Below, piece by piece: positions 1 through 6,979 of a stretch of DNA of 8,538 nt. The DNA lies in the NCBI GenBank assembly GCA_017849315.1, contig JAFIHQ010000175.1:1-8538 (forward strand). The letters are read 5' to 3'. Made by a program: the position numbers and the translations under genes. The DNA comes from Treponema sp. GTDB taxonomy: Bacteria > Spirochaetota > Spirochaetia > Treponematales > Rectinemataceae. The number at the start of each line of letters is the position of its first letter. The stretch's first letter is position 1. The notes beneath the pieces are model-generated. The model saw nothing but the letters and a program-made list of their open reading frames with translations, had not been told where the DNA came from and made no database searches.

Positions 1-1197
1 CAGAATGGAAGAATTCAGAATAGAGTGAGCGATGAGGCGCTGATTCAAAAAGTGAAGGAGCTCGTGCCGGAGGCCATTAGCGTTTCTCCGACAGCACAAA
101 CGCAAGCAACCATAGTGTTTGGTTCCAGGGAACAGCAGTTGCGGCTACGCGGCGTGGACTGGACGAGTGACAAGCTTTTCTCACAAAACCTTATACTGAC
201 TGGTGGAGACTGGAAGGCAGGAACTTCGGACCGGATGCTTATACTCGGTGCACAGTCCGCACGGAGGTTTGGCCTGGGTATCGGCGACTCGGTTGTCGTT
301 CGACTCTCGACTGCAAGCGGCCAACAGAACGTGGTCGATTACAAGGTTGGGGCAATATACGACGATACAGCGGCCGGTGGGATGACCACGGTGCTTGTGC
401 CGCTTACGGACCTTCTGTCCGATCTGAATATGAAAGAGGGAGAGTATCAGGAGCTTGCGATTTTTCTTCCGGATGCCTCAAGAGCCGATGCGGTGGCTAA
501 CACCCTGAAGTCGGGGCTTGCGAAGGCCGGCTACACCGTGGCGGGCCAGAATGCAGCAGCGGCCACCACGACCAGCGGGTCTGGTGCAAATACCTCCTCC
601 ACGGGCTCTGGGGTCTCCGGGGGTGCTGTGAGTACCGACGGTACTGGCGCGGGCAACGCCTTTATGCAGTATCGTCAGAATGCGACAGGCCTTAAGCCCG
701 GCGCTTCAATGTACAGGATTTCAACCGTAACGGAACTCTCTGGGCAAATGGGTACAGTGTTAGGCTCTGTGCGTTGGATTGGCGGTACTATCTTCGTGAT
801 AATGCTGCTTTTGACTTCTGCTGGCATTGCCAATACTTATCGCATGGTCCTGCTTGAGCGTACGCAAGAGATTGGTATGTTGAGGTGCGTGGGTTTCAGA
901 CAGAAAGACGTCTTCAGAATCTTTATGATGGAGGCGGCGCTTATAGCATTTGGTGGCAGCCTTGCGGGCATTCTCGTCAGCTTGCCGGTTGGCCTCCTGG
1001 TGCATCTCATTCCTCTTGACCCTCAGGGCAGCCTTGGCTCGGCCTTGGCTCGTGGCCATTTGGTCTTTGCCCCCAATCTTCTTTCCTATTGTATTGTCTG
1101 TCTGATTGTCGTGGCTGTTTGTCTATTGGCTGTGAGCGGTTCTGCCCGTAAGGCTGCCCGCCTGCAACCTGTCGAGGCCATGCGGAAAGTGGCTTAA
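1..1197 (+). CDS. ABC transporter permease, MacB/LolE (FtsX) type, 5'-truncated by window edge
   Basis: The frame is open from base 1, so the GTG at 25 is probably an internal codon and the true start, with the first membrane helix, lies upstream. What remains begins in the periplasmic MacB-type core domain. The C-terminal FtsX domain has three hydrophobic segments, at about residues 252-272, 303-330 and 352-372 counted from the GTG. Between the first two lies the cytoplasmic loop RTQEIGMLRCVGFRQKDV, typical of coupling to a LolD/MacB-like ATPase. The end, ARKAARLQPVEAMR, is the usual FtsX terminus. Family members do not form import channels; they transmit ATP-driven movement to periplasmic substrates such as lipoproteins (LolCDE) or exported molecules (MacB). 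Unusual is a Ser/Gly/Thr/Ala-rich stretch at residues 177-210 (bases 553-654) inside the periplasmic part. The next gene is a LolA-like protein, which favours lipid or lipoprotein trafficking. The cognate ATPase is not in the window; I expect it upstream. Confidence 0.9.
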   Translation, partial: QNGRIQNRVSDEALIQKVKELVPEAISVSPTAQTQATIVFGSREQQLRLRGVDWTSDKLFSQNLILTGGDWKAGTSDRMLILGAQSARRFGLGIGDSVVVRLSTASGQQNVVDYKVGAIYDDTAAGGMTTVLVPLTDLLSDLNMKEGEYQELAIFLPDASRADAVANTLKSGLAKAGYTVAGQNAAAATTTSGSGANTSSTGSGVSGGAVSTDGTGAGNAFMQYRQNATGLKPGASMYRISTVTELSGQMGTVLGSVRWIGGTIFVIMLLLTSAGIANTYRMVLLERTQEIGMLRCVGFRQKDVFRIFMMEAALIAFGGSLAGILVSLPVGLLVHLIPLDPQGSLGSALARGHLVFAPNLLSYCIVCLIVVAVCLLAVSGSARKAARLQPVEAMRKVA

Positions 1198-1242
1198 GCT
1201 TAACCAAAATGTGTTATCAAGTAAATGAACTTATGTTGCAAA

Positions 1243-1259
1243 TATTTGTACTACAAATA
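1243..1259. promoter_or_regulatory. 17-bp perfect palindrome, candidate operator
   Basis: TATTTGTA, a single central C, then TACAAATA form a perfect inverted repeat with 8-bp arms centred on 1251. It ends two bases before the AAGGAG ribosome binding site (1262-1267) of the lolA-like gene. Size and symmetry fit a dimeric repressor site of the TetR or MarR kind. It could also act as a small RNA hairpin affecting ribosome access, although the arms are A/T-rich and would be weak in RNA. I see no convincing -35/-10 pair beside it. Function is inferred from symmetry and position only. Confidence 0.4.
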
Positions 1260-1273
1260 GTAAGGAGTATTTT

Positions 1274-2134
1274 ATGAGTAGAGAGAAAAATCGGGCATTG
1301 AGAAAGTTCAGCATTATTTTGCTGCTTTTGCTCTTATCCGTTGGAGCCTGGGCGCAAGGTGGTCCGCCTCCTGGAGGTGGTATGCCTCCTGGTATGTTTG
1401 GCGTGGACTCTAACAAGCCAACTTCGAACGATGTGACGACATATACGGCGCAGAACTTTCTTTCGTTGGTTCATCAAACCGATATCCGTTCCAGTTTTTA
1501 CGACAGCGATATGACGGCAACGATCACCATGGTGAGCGTCAGCCCTGAAAAAGGCACAATGACTCGAAAAGAGATCATCTACAGACGTGACAAGGATGAC
1601 GCGTTCCTTATGCTCACCCTGGAACCTGAGTCGAGGAAAGGGCAGGGTATGTTGCGTGTAGACAACAACATGTGGCGCTATGACCCGACAAGCCGAAAGT
1701 TTACACATACGACACTCAAGGATCAGTACGAAGACACCACCGTGCGAAACAATGACTTTAGGCGAAGCCAACGTGCACTCGACTATTCTGTAACCTCGCT
1801 CACTTCGGGTACCTTGGGCAAATACAACGTGTGGATCGCGGAGCTCAAGGCGAACAACGACGAAGTTCCCTTCCCCTATATCAAAATGTGGATCGACAAA
1901 GAGCACACTGTGGTGCTCAAAGTGGAAGAATATAGCCTTTCTAAGAAACTCCTGCGCACTTCTTATTATACGAACTATGTGCAGATTGGAGCGTCTTACG
2001 TTCCCACAGTGCAGATCTTCCAGGATGGTCTGATTCCGGAAAAGCGGACTCAGGTTACATACACAAATATCTCCACAAAACCTGTGCCAGACGACGTGTT
2101 TACGAAGAACTATCTTGAGCGCATGAGCCAGTAG
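1274..2134 (+). CDS. LolA-like periplasmic protein (outer membrane lipoprotein-sorting protein family)
   Basis: This 286-residue protein starts at an ATG seven bases after a strong AAGGAG. It has a Sec signal peptide: basic start (SREKNRALRK), a leucine-rich core at about 12-24, and an AWA-Q signal peptidase I site near 27/28. There is no lipobox cysteine, so it should be soluble in the periplasm. A Gly/Pro linker follows (GGPPPGGGMPPG, 29-40). The mature domain carries the family signature: DAFLMLTLEPESRKGQGMLR (109-128), NMWRYDPTSRKF (132-143), the FRRSQRALDYSVTSL stretch (162-176), then YIKMWIDKEH and LKVEEYSLSKKLLRT (202-229). LolA-fold proteins are half-barrels that hold acyl chains while carrying lipoproteins or lipids across the periplasm. 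Between an FtsX permease gene and an outer-membrane barrel gene, it is probably the shuttle of that system. This family is distinct from E. coli LolA, so the cargo cannot be named. Confidence 0.88.
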   Translation: MSREKNRALRKFSIILLLLLLSVGAWAQGGPPPGGGMPPGMFGVDSNKPTSNDVTTYTAQNFLSLVHQTDIRSSFYDSDMTATITMVSVSPEKGTMTRKEIIYRRDKDDAFLMLTLEPESRKGQGMLRVDNNMWRYDPTSRKFTHTTLKDQYEDTTVRNNDFRRSQRALDYSVTSLTSGTLGKYNVWIAELKANNDEVPFPYIKMWIDKEHTVVLKVEEYSLSKKLLRTSYYTNYVQIGASYVPTVQIFQDGLIPEKRTQVTYTNISTKPVPDDVFTKNYLERMSQ

Positions 2135-2154
2135 GTAGGAACAAGGAGACCACA

Positions 2155-3819
2155 ATGAAACATAACGCAAAAAACGTTGCCCTTTTTGGTCTGATGCTAC
2201 TGCTTTGCCTTGTCCCTGCCTTCCAAAGCTCTGCCCAAACGACTTCAACAACAAGCGCGCTGGATACAAGCACACCTCTGGACGAAAATACTCTTTTTGG
2301 TGAGCAGAACCAGCTCGTAACGGTCATCGACACGGCGACAGCAGCTCAGGGTGTTCAATTGGTGGCGGATACAAAAACCTATCCATCCTTCCTCCTTGAG
2401 GGCGATGCCAGCACTGGCGTTACCGGTTCTGTTTCCACCAATTCGGCGCTCGCACTTTTTGGGGCCGTGGACTTAAGCGGTATGTCGCTCACCTTTACGC
2501 CTCAGAAAGATGTCGATTTTAATGTCAGCCTTTCTGGCACCTTTATACCGTCGGTGTCGCTCTCCAATTCATCTTCTTCGGCAGAAAAGGCCGTCAAAGA
2601 CTTGGACGTCACAGGTTACGCCGATATACGCGCCTCTGAGTTTACGAGGTTGTATTCTTCAGTCTCATATGCGTACAATCTTTCTCAGTCTGAAAGCATC
2701 TATAACAGTAACCAGGGATTTGCACTCAATGAGTTGTTTCTCGATACTTCGATCAACAGAAAGCTCTTCTTTAGGCTTGGTAAACAAAAGGTGTCCTGGG
2801 GCGTCGGCTACTGGTATACACCAGCTGATGTCTTGAGCCTCGCTGCAGTGGATCCCGACGACCCGACTGCACAACGCGAAGGTCCCTTTGCGTTCAAGGC
2901 AGATATGCCCTTCGGAAAACTCGACCATGCCACACTCTATGTTGTGCCGCCTACAACGAACAGTGATGGAACTTTTTCTGGAGTTTCTGCTGCAGGGCGT
3001 ACCGACATAGTGGTTGGTGGCTTTGAATTGAACTTTGCTGGCTTTGTTCGGTCCGACATGGAAGTAAAGCCAAGGCTGATGTTTATGTTCACTGGCGCTA
3101 TCGGCAATGTCGATGTCTACGGCGAAAACGTGCTTGCATATGGTTCCGATCGAAATTACGTGCGCAAAGATGCTTCTGGCAACTATGAAACCTATACCTT
3201 GGATAATGTGCCTGTTTTCCAATCAACCCTAGGTGCAAAGTACTCTTACGCAAACTCCAATGGGCTTGGCATAAACTTGCAAGTGCAGGGATATTACAAC
3301 GGCATGGGTTACAGCGACGCGAGTGTATTGTTCTCGGACGCCGCAAAGAAAGCTGCCTACAAAGAACGCTATGGTGATACGCTCACTCCTGGTTCAACGG
3401 TAACAAGTTCGATGGACCTGGTGGATCTGGCAAGTCCTGGCATGTTCTATCTTGCGACAAGCGCTTCGATCTCAGACAGATTTGGTGAAGGAACCAACGT
3501 CGTCAATACTGATTTGTCTTGCTATGCGCTGTTTAACTTTTCGGATGGTTCCAAGCGCATTAAGCCTGATTTTAGCCTGACTATTGGCTCGGGCGGCAGC
3601 AAGCTCGACCTAGATCTATCCGCACTCACTGCACTCGGCGATTATGGTTCAGAGTATGCGCCTAAGGGCAACCGGGTCACGCCTGCGCTTTCCGCTACCA
3701 TAATGAATGCAGTTACAGCGACCTTCAGTGCACCGATATCGCTTAACGATGATATGTCGTTCAAGAGTTCGAGCTATCAATTCAGTCTGTACTGGACTAT
3801 TCTTAAAATGGACAAGTGA
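2155..3819 (+). CDS. Putative outer-membrane beta-barrel protein, DUF1302-like
   Basis: This 554-residue protein starts at an ATG six bases after AAGGAG (2143-2148), 20 bases downstream of the lolA-like stop. The N-terminus is a Sec signal peptide (MKHNAKN, hydrophobic 8-22, probable cleavage after SSA at 27). A Ser/Thr-rich segment (29-45) comes next. The rest is rich in alternating polar/hydrophobic stretches ending in aromatics, as in transmembrane beta strands. The best signature is LNELFLDTSINRKLFFRLGK plus QKVSWGVGYWYTPADVL and PDDP (191-237), a pattern seen in DUF1302-type and related barrels. The last strand (YQFSLYWTILKMDK) does not end in the terminal Phe or Trp common in proteobacterial porins. 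Family placement is from motif memory and is less certain than the barrel call. With the permease and LolA-like genes upstream, it is a plausible outer-membrane acceptor or exit port. Confidence 0.75.
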   Translation: MKHNAKNVALFGLMLLLCLVPAFQSSAQTTSTTSALDTSTPLDENTLFGEQNQLVTVIDTATAAQGVQLVADTKTYPSFLLEGDASTGVTGSVSTNSALALFGAVDLSGMSLTFTPQKDVDFNVSLSGTFIPSVSLSNSSSSAEKAVKDLDVTGYADIRASEFTRLYSSVSYAYNLSQSESIYNSNQGFALNELFLDTSINRKLFFRLGKQKVSWGVGYWYTPADVLSLAAVDPDDPTAQREGPFAFKADMPFGKLDHATLYVVPPTTNSDGTFSGVSAAGRTDIVVGGFELNFAGFVRSDMEVKPRLMFMFTGAIGNVDVYGENVLAYGSDRNYVRKDASGNYETYTLDNVPVFQSTLGAKYSYANSNGLGINLQVQGYYNGMGYSDASVLFSDAAKKAAYKERYGDTLTPGSTVTSSMDLVDLASPGMFYLATSASISDRFGEGTNVVNTDLSCYALFNFSDGSKRIKPDFSLTIGSGGSKLDLDLSALTALGDYGSEYAPKGNRVTPALSATIMNAVTATFSAPISLNDDMSFKSSSYQFSLYWTILKMDK

Positions 3820-3834
3820 GAGGCTAGAAGTAGT

Positions 3835-4545
3835 ATGAGAGGAAGAATCCTGATTGTAGAAGACACTCTCGAGCTTGCTGAACTCTATGCACTCTATCTT
3901 GGCAGGGAAGGCCTCGAGTGTAAGATTGCGGCCTCGGCAGAGGAAGGTCTTCCGCTTGCCACAGAAGGGGACTGGAGCCTGATTATTCTGGATATCAACC
4001 TACCCGGGATGGACGGCTTTGAGTTTCTTGAAAAGCTGCGAAGAACCTCGTCTCTACCTGTGATGATTTTGACAGCTCGAGAAGCCGACGAAGACGTGAT
4101 TCACGGCCTGGGGGTGGGTGCGGACGACTTTGTTACCAAACCTTGCCCCCCACGCGTCTTGGCGGCCAGGGTGCGGGCCTACATCAGGAGATCGCAGGCA
4201 CCGGATCTGCCCAAAGAGGGACGCGTATGGCATTTTGGCCCCTATGAGTTCGATTCAGAGGCGCTTTACCTCGTCAAAGATGGGGTACCGGTCAATCTTT
4301 CTCCACGGGAATTTGGTATTCTAAATGCGCTACTGGAGGCACGCGGCAAATGCTACACGCCTGAGGAGCTTTACGATAAGGTCTGGGGTCAGAGTTATGG
4401 AGACGTGAGCGCTGTAGGGGTGTATATTCAACGTTTAAGGAAAAAGATTGAAGACGACTCCACTGCGCCACGGTACATACAGACTCAATATGGCTTGGGA
4501 TACCGTTTTAACCCTGAGATGATCGCCGAGGAGCAAAAAGTATGA
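3835..4545 (+). CDS. Response regulator transcription factor, OmpR/PhoB family
   Basis: This 236-residue protein has a receiver domain at about 3-118 with all key residues: acidic pair E9-D10, phospho-acceptor D53 in LIILDINLPGMDGFEF, T80 (ILTA) and K102 in GADDFVTKP. The C-terminal winged helix (about 131-229) shows the OmpR/PhoB pattern, NLSPREFGILNALLEARGK through VGVYIQRLRKKIEDD to IQTQYGLGYRFN. It should bind DNA as a phosphorylated dimer, often on direct repeats. The gene starts 15 bases after the barrel gene stop with only a weak ribosome site (GAGG at 3820-3823), so translation is probably coupled to the gene upstream. It overlaps the kinase gene by four bases. The natural target is its own operon, but no convincing direct-repeat binding site was identified. 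Confidence 0.96.
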   Translation: MRGRILIVEDTLELAELYALYLGREGLECKIAASAEEGLPLATEGDWSLIILDINLPGMDGFEFLEKLRRTSSLPVMILTAREADEDVIHGLGVGADDFVTKPCPPRVLAARVRAYIRRSQAPDLPKEGRVWHFGPYEFDSEALYLVKDGVPVNLSPREFGILNALLEARGKCYTPEELYDKVWGQSYGDVSAVGVYIQRLRKKIEDDSTAPRYIQTQYGLGYRFNPEMIAEEQKV

Positions 4546-6029
4546 AGTTGAAAACGCAGTTTGGCTTTCTGGCCGGCAGCGTTACGATTTTTCCTATAAT
4601 CTTTTTCCTCGTGTTCTTTGGCATGCAGCGGGAGCCGCGTGATCCTCGCATTCCAACGCGGGATTTTATTGCGGCTCTCTCCAGCCAATTGCAAAGGGGC
4701 GAGACACTCACTGTAAAAACTATTAAAGAAACGGCCGAATCCGTTGGGATGCCTTTGGGCGATGTAGCCCTTGTGGCTTCGGACGGCAAGGTTCTGGCTT
4801 CCTCCTTTCAGAACATACCGGAAGGTAGCTATGTCCAACTTTCCGATTTTGCGGGCAGACCACGGTTAAGCAAAGCGACTGATCAAAATGGTAAGGTAAC
4901 AAAGAATAGCTCGAGTTCCACTTCCACTGGCTCAGGCTCAACACAGCCCGAGCCTGAGATGAAGATAATGTCGTTGAGCCCTCCCACCGATACGGCGTCT
5001 GTGGGGCCATTCGTGCTTTTCGATCAGCGGCCTTTCTGGTCAAGACAAGATATACGCAACCGCAATATTCTCTTAGTAAGCACTTTTGCTTTGGCAATTC
5101 TCACGATCGCCTCTGTTTTCTCAGTGATCATCTTGCGCTCCCTGCGTAAGTCGATTCGACTTCTGGAAGAGGACACCGCGATTGTCGCTACAGGAAACTT
5201 GGACCACGAGGTGCGGGGCCCGGATTATGACGAACTCCAGCAGTTGGCAAAATCCATCAATCTTATGCGTCTCAACCTCAAGGATATGCTTGCCCGCAGG
5301 TCCAAGATGCTGATGGGCGTGAGCCACGATCTAAAAACGCCTATTGCGCTTATCCAGGGGTATGCCGATGCTCTGCAGGATAATGTAGCGGAGGACAAAG
5401 AGACATCACAGAAGTACATTCAAATAATCCAAGACAAAGCCAAGCAACTCGAGGACCTTACGGGCGACCTCATAGATTTTATGAAAATCGGCGGCGACGG
5501 CAGCGTAGCCGTGGAAGACGTCGACCTTGTGGCCCTTACCGCCAGCCTGGGCAAACGTTTCCAGAGCGATGCCCAGCTCCTGGGGCGCGACTTGCGCTGG
5601 GGCTTTGGCGAGGACTACGCTGCGTCGCCGCCATTCCCAGTGACAAGGATGCCCATGAATCGTGCGCTCGTCGAGCGTGCCATAGAGAACCTTGTAACGA
5701 ATTCCCTTAAGTATTCTGACAAACAAGGACAGATTGGGCTTAGGCTTCTGTGGTTGGATGGAACCTACGCGTTTTCTGTTACGGACGAGGGCCCTGGGAT
5801 CGTAGATAGCGACAAACCATATGTTTTTGACGCTTTTTACCGCGGATCGCATTCCAGGTCCGATTCCGGGCATGGTTTTGGGCTCACCATTGTAAAAGCA
5901 GTCGCCGATCTACACGGCTGGACCGCTACAATAGAAAAACGTCGCGATGGCAAACCAGGCACTGAGGCCCTTCTCATTTTAAAATCCAAGTCGCAAGTAG
6001 CAAAGGCGTCGGAACAGCAGAAAGCTTAA
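4542..6029 (+). CDS. Sensor histidine kinase, HAMP-HisKA-HATPase type
   Basis: This 495-residue membrane kinase is the partner of the preceding response regulator. Its ATG sits inside the ATGA overlap and is served by GAGGAG (4528-4533). TM1 is at about 8-28 and TM2 at about 175-198, enclosing a roughly 145-residue extracytoplasmic sensor region. That region has one PAS/Cache-like stretch (VALVASDGKVLASSF, 76-89), then a Ser/Thr/Gly-rich linker (122-133), and matches no sensor domain I can name. HAMP covers about 195-250. The H box is MGVSHDLKTPIAL with H262 as phosphorylation site. The catalytic domain has an N box (ENLVTNSLKYS, N383/N387), G1 (DEGPGI, D415), F box (VFDAFYRG) and G2 (GHGFGLTIVKAV). 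All catalytic motifs are intact, so it should be active. Co-transcription with envelope transport genes suggests it senses an envelope or cargo signal. Confidence 0.96.
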   Translation: MKLKTQFGFLAGSVTIFPIIFFLVFFGMQREPRDPRIPTRDFIAALSSQLQRGETLTVKTIKETAESVGMPLGDVALVASDGKVLASSFQNIPEGSYVQLSDFAGRPRLSKATDQNGKVTKNSSSSTSTGSGSTQPEPEMKIMSLSPPTDTASVGPFVLFDQRPFWSRQDIRNRNILLVSTFALAILTIASVFSVIILRSLRKSIRLLEEDTAIVATGNLDHEVRGPDYDELQQLAKSINLMRLNLKDMLARRSKMLMGVSHDLKTPIALIQGYADALQDNVAEDKETSQKYIQIIQDKAKQLEDLTGDLIDFMKIGGDGSVAVEDVDLVALTASLGKRFQSDAQLLGRDLRWGFGEDYAASPPFPVTRMPMNRALVERAIENLVTNSLKYSDKQGQIGLRLLWLDGTYAFSVTDEGPGIVDSDKPYVFDAFYRGSHSRSDSGHGFGLTIVKAVADLHGWTATIEKRRDGKPGTEALLILKSKSQVAKASEQQKA

Positions 6030-6060
6030 GTCCCGACAATTGCCCCTTCCCTCAAAACAA

Positions 6061-6096
6061 AAAACCCAGTGCCGGTAAAACACTGGGCTTCTCTTT
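6061..6096. terminator. Bidirectional intrinsic terminator between convergent operons
   Basis: CCCAGTG (6065-6071) and CACTGGG (6081-6087) form a perfect 7-bp stem with a 9-base loop. On the + strand it is followed by CTTCTCTTTT, ending the operon of the kinase gene. On the - strand it is followed by TTTTTTGTTTT (complement of 6054-6064), a stronger U-tract, ending the ugp operon. It lies 31 bases after the kinase stop and about 25 bases beyond the ugpE stop. Confidence 0.85.
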
Positions 6097-6121
6097 TAAA
6101 CCGTTTAGAAAACGTGCAGGG

Positions 6122-6967
6122 CTATTTCTCCGTCTCCGTCATTCCAGTCACAAATTGTTCCTGCATGAGCAAAATCACGATTACTGGTGGCAAGAGCGCA
6201 AGCAGCGTCGTTGCCATGACGATGTTCCATTCGATCTGAACGTCTGCGCCGGAAAGCATTCGGTTTATACCGATAAGGAGCGTGTAGAATTCCGGTTTAG
6301 TTGTAATAAGCAACGGCCACAGGTACTGATTCCATCCGGCTATGAACTGAATAACGAACATGGCAGCAATTGGCGTCCTGGTCATAGGAACCAGAATGCG
6401 CCTAAAGAACTGCATAGGTGTAGCGCCATCGATCTGGCTGGCCTCGGGTATTTCTCGTGGAATGGACATAAAGTATTGCCTAAAAAGGAAAACCGCAGTT
6501 GCTGACACGATCATCGGCAGAATAAGACCTGCGTAGCTATTGAGCATATGCAAGTCGGCAATGACCTTATAAGTTGGCATAATGCGCACTTCTACCGGCA
6601 GCATCAGCGTGATAAAAATGCTCCAAAAGCAAAAGCCCCTCAGTGGAAAGTCAAAGAAGACGATTGCGAATGCCGCCAAGAGCGATACGACAATTTTCCC
6701 TATAGAAATGCCAAGTGCCATTATTGTGGAGTTCTTGAGCATAATCATGACGGGCGTTCCCATGTTGGAAGAGCCTTGGGTAAGAGCCTTTGAGTAGTTC
6801 TCAATAAGGTGTGGACCAATGGACATAGGCATAGGAGCCGCAAGGATCTCATCGGTCGTGTGACTGGACGCGACAAAGATAAAATAAATCGGGAAAATCA
6901 TTATTAGAATGCCCAACCACAGGAATATGTGGGGTAAGAGCTTCTTAAATTTTGAATGTTCAACCAT
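6122..6967 (-). CDS. ugpE: Glycerol-3-phosphate ABC transporter permease UgpE
   Basis: This 281-residue inner-membrane permease has the same length as E. coli UgpE as I recall it and resembles it throughout, for example FITLMLPVEVRI (118-129), LNSYAGLILP (142-151), LFRQYFM (161-167) and GWNQYLWPLL (211-220). Six hydrophobic segments are visible. The EAA loop that docks on the ATPase reads EASQIDGATPMQFFRRILVP (175-194). Together with UgpA it forms the channel for import of sn-glycerol-3-phosphate or glycerophosphodiesters delivered by UgpB. The start is supported by AAAGGA on the - strand (complement of 6976-6981), eight bases before the ATG. It lies 12 bases after ugpA, so the two are surely co-transcribed. 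A terminator follows instead of ugpC. Substrate is inferred from similarity; related sugar permeases are the alternative, but the match is specific. Confidence 0.95.
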   Translation of the reverse strand: MVEHSKFKKLLPHIFLWLGILIMIFPIYFIFVASSHTTDEILAAPMPMSIGPHLIENYSKALTQGSSNMGTPVMIMLKNSTIMALGISIGKIVVSLLAAFAIVFFDFPLRGFCFWSIFITLMLPVEVRIMPTYKVIADLHMLNSYAGLILPMIVSATAVFLFRQYFMSIPREIPEASQIDGATPMQFFRRILVPMTRTPIAAMFVIQFIAGWNQYLWPLLITTKPEFYTLLIGINRMLSGADVQIEWNIVMATTLLALLPPVIVILLMQEQFVTGMTETEK

Positions 6968-6979
6968 AATTTTATTCCT

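Noticed and set aside
25..27. GTG as the true start of the FtsX permease
   Set aside because: The frame is open to base 1 and the visible protein starts within the periplasmic domain without the first membrane helix. No ribosome site precedes it.
1194..1203. TTAAGCTTAA palindrome over the permease stop codon
   Set aside because: Short, contains the stop codon itself, and is easily expected by chance; no T-tract follows to make it a terminator.
1334..2275. A 313-codon open frame antisense to the lolA-like gene and the start of the barrel gene
   Set aside because: Its translation is rich in Arg, His and Cys with no recognisable domain, and it lies opposite a well-supported gene. It is best explained as a codon-bias shadow.
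2665..3222. A 185-codon antisense open frame within the barrel gene
   Set aside because: No domain, no ribosome site of note, and fully opposite a gene with a signal peptide and barrel pattern.
3817..3834. The barrel gene and response regulator share a frame, separated by one TGA and five codons, suggesting a read-through fusion
   Set aside because: The regulator has a canonical N-terminus right after its own ATG, and fusing a cytoplasmic regulator to an outer-membrane protein makes no biological sense.
5406..5873. A 155-codon antisense open frame within the kinase gene
   Set aside because: It overlaps the conserved catalytic region of the kinase, and its own sequence resembles no family.
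6155..6505. A + strand open frame opposite ugpE
   Set aside because: The - strand encodes a clear full-length UgpE; the + strand frame has no recognisable features.
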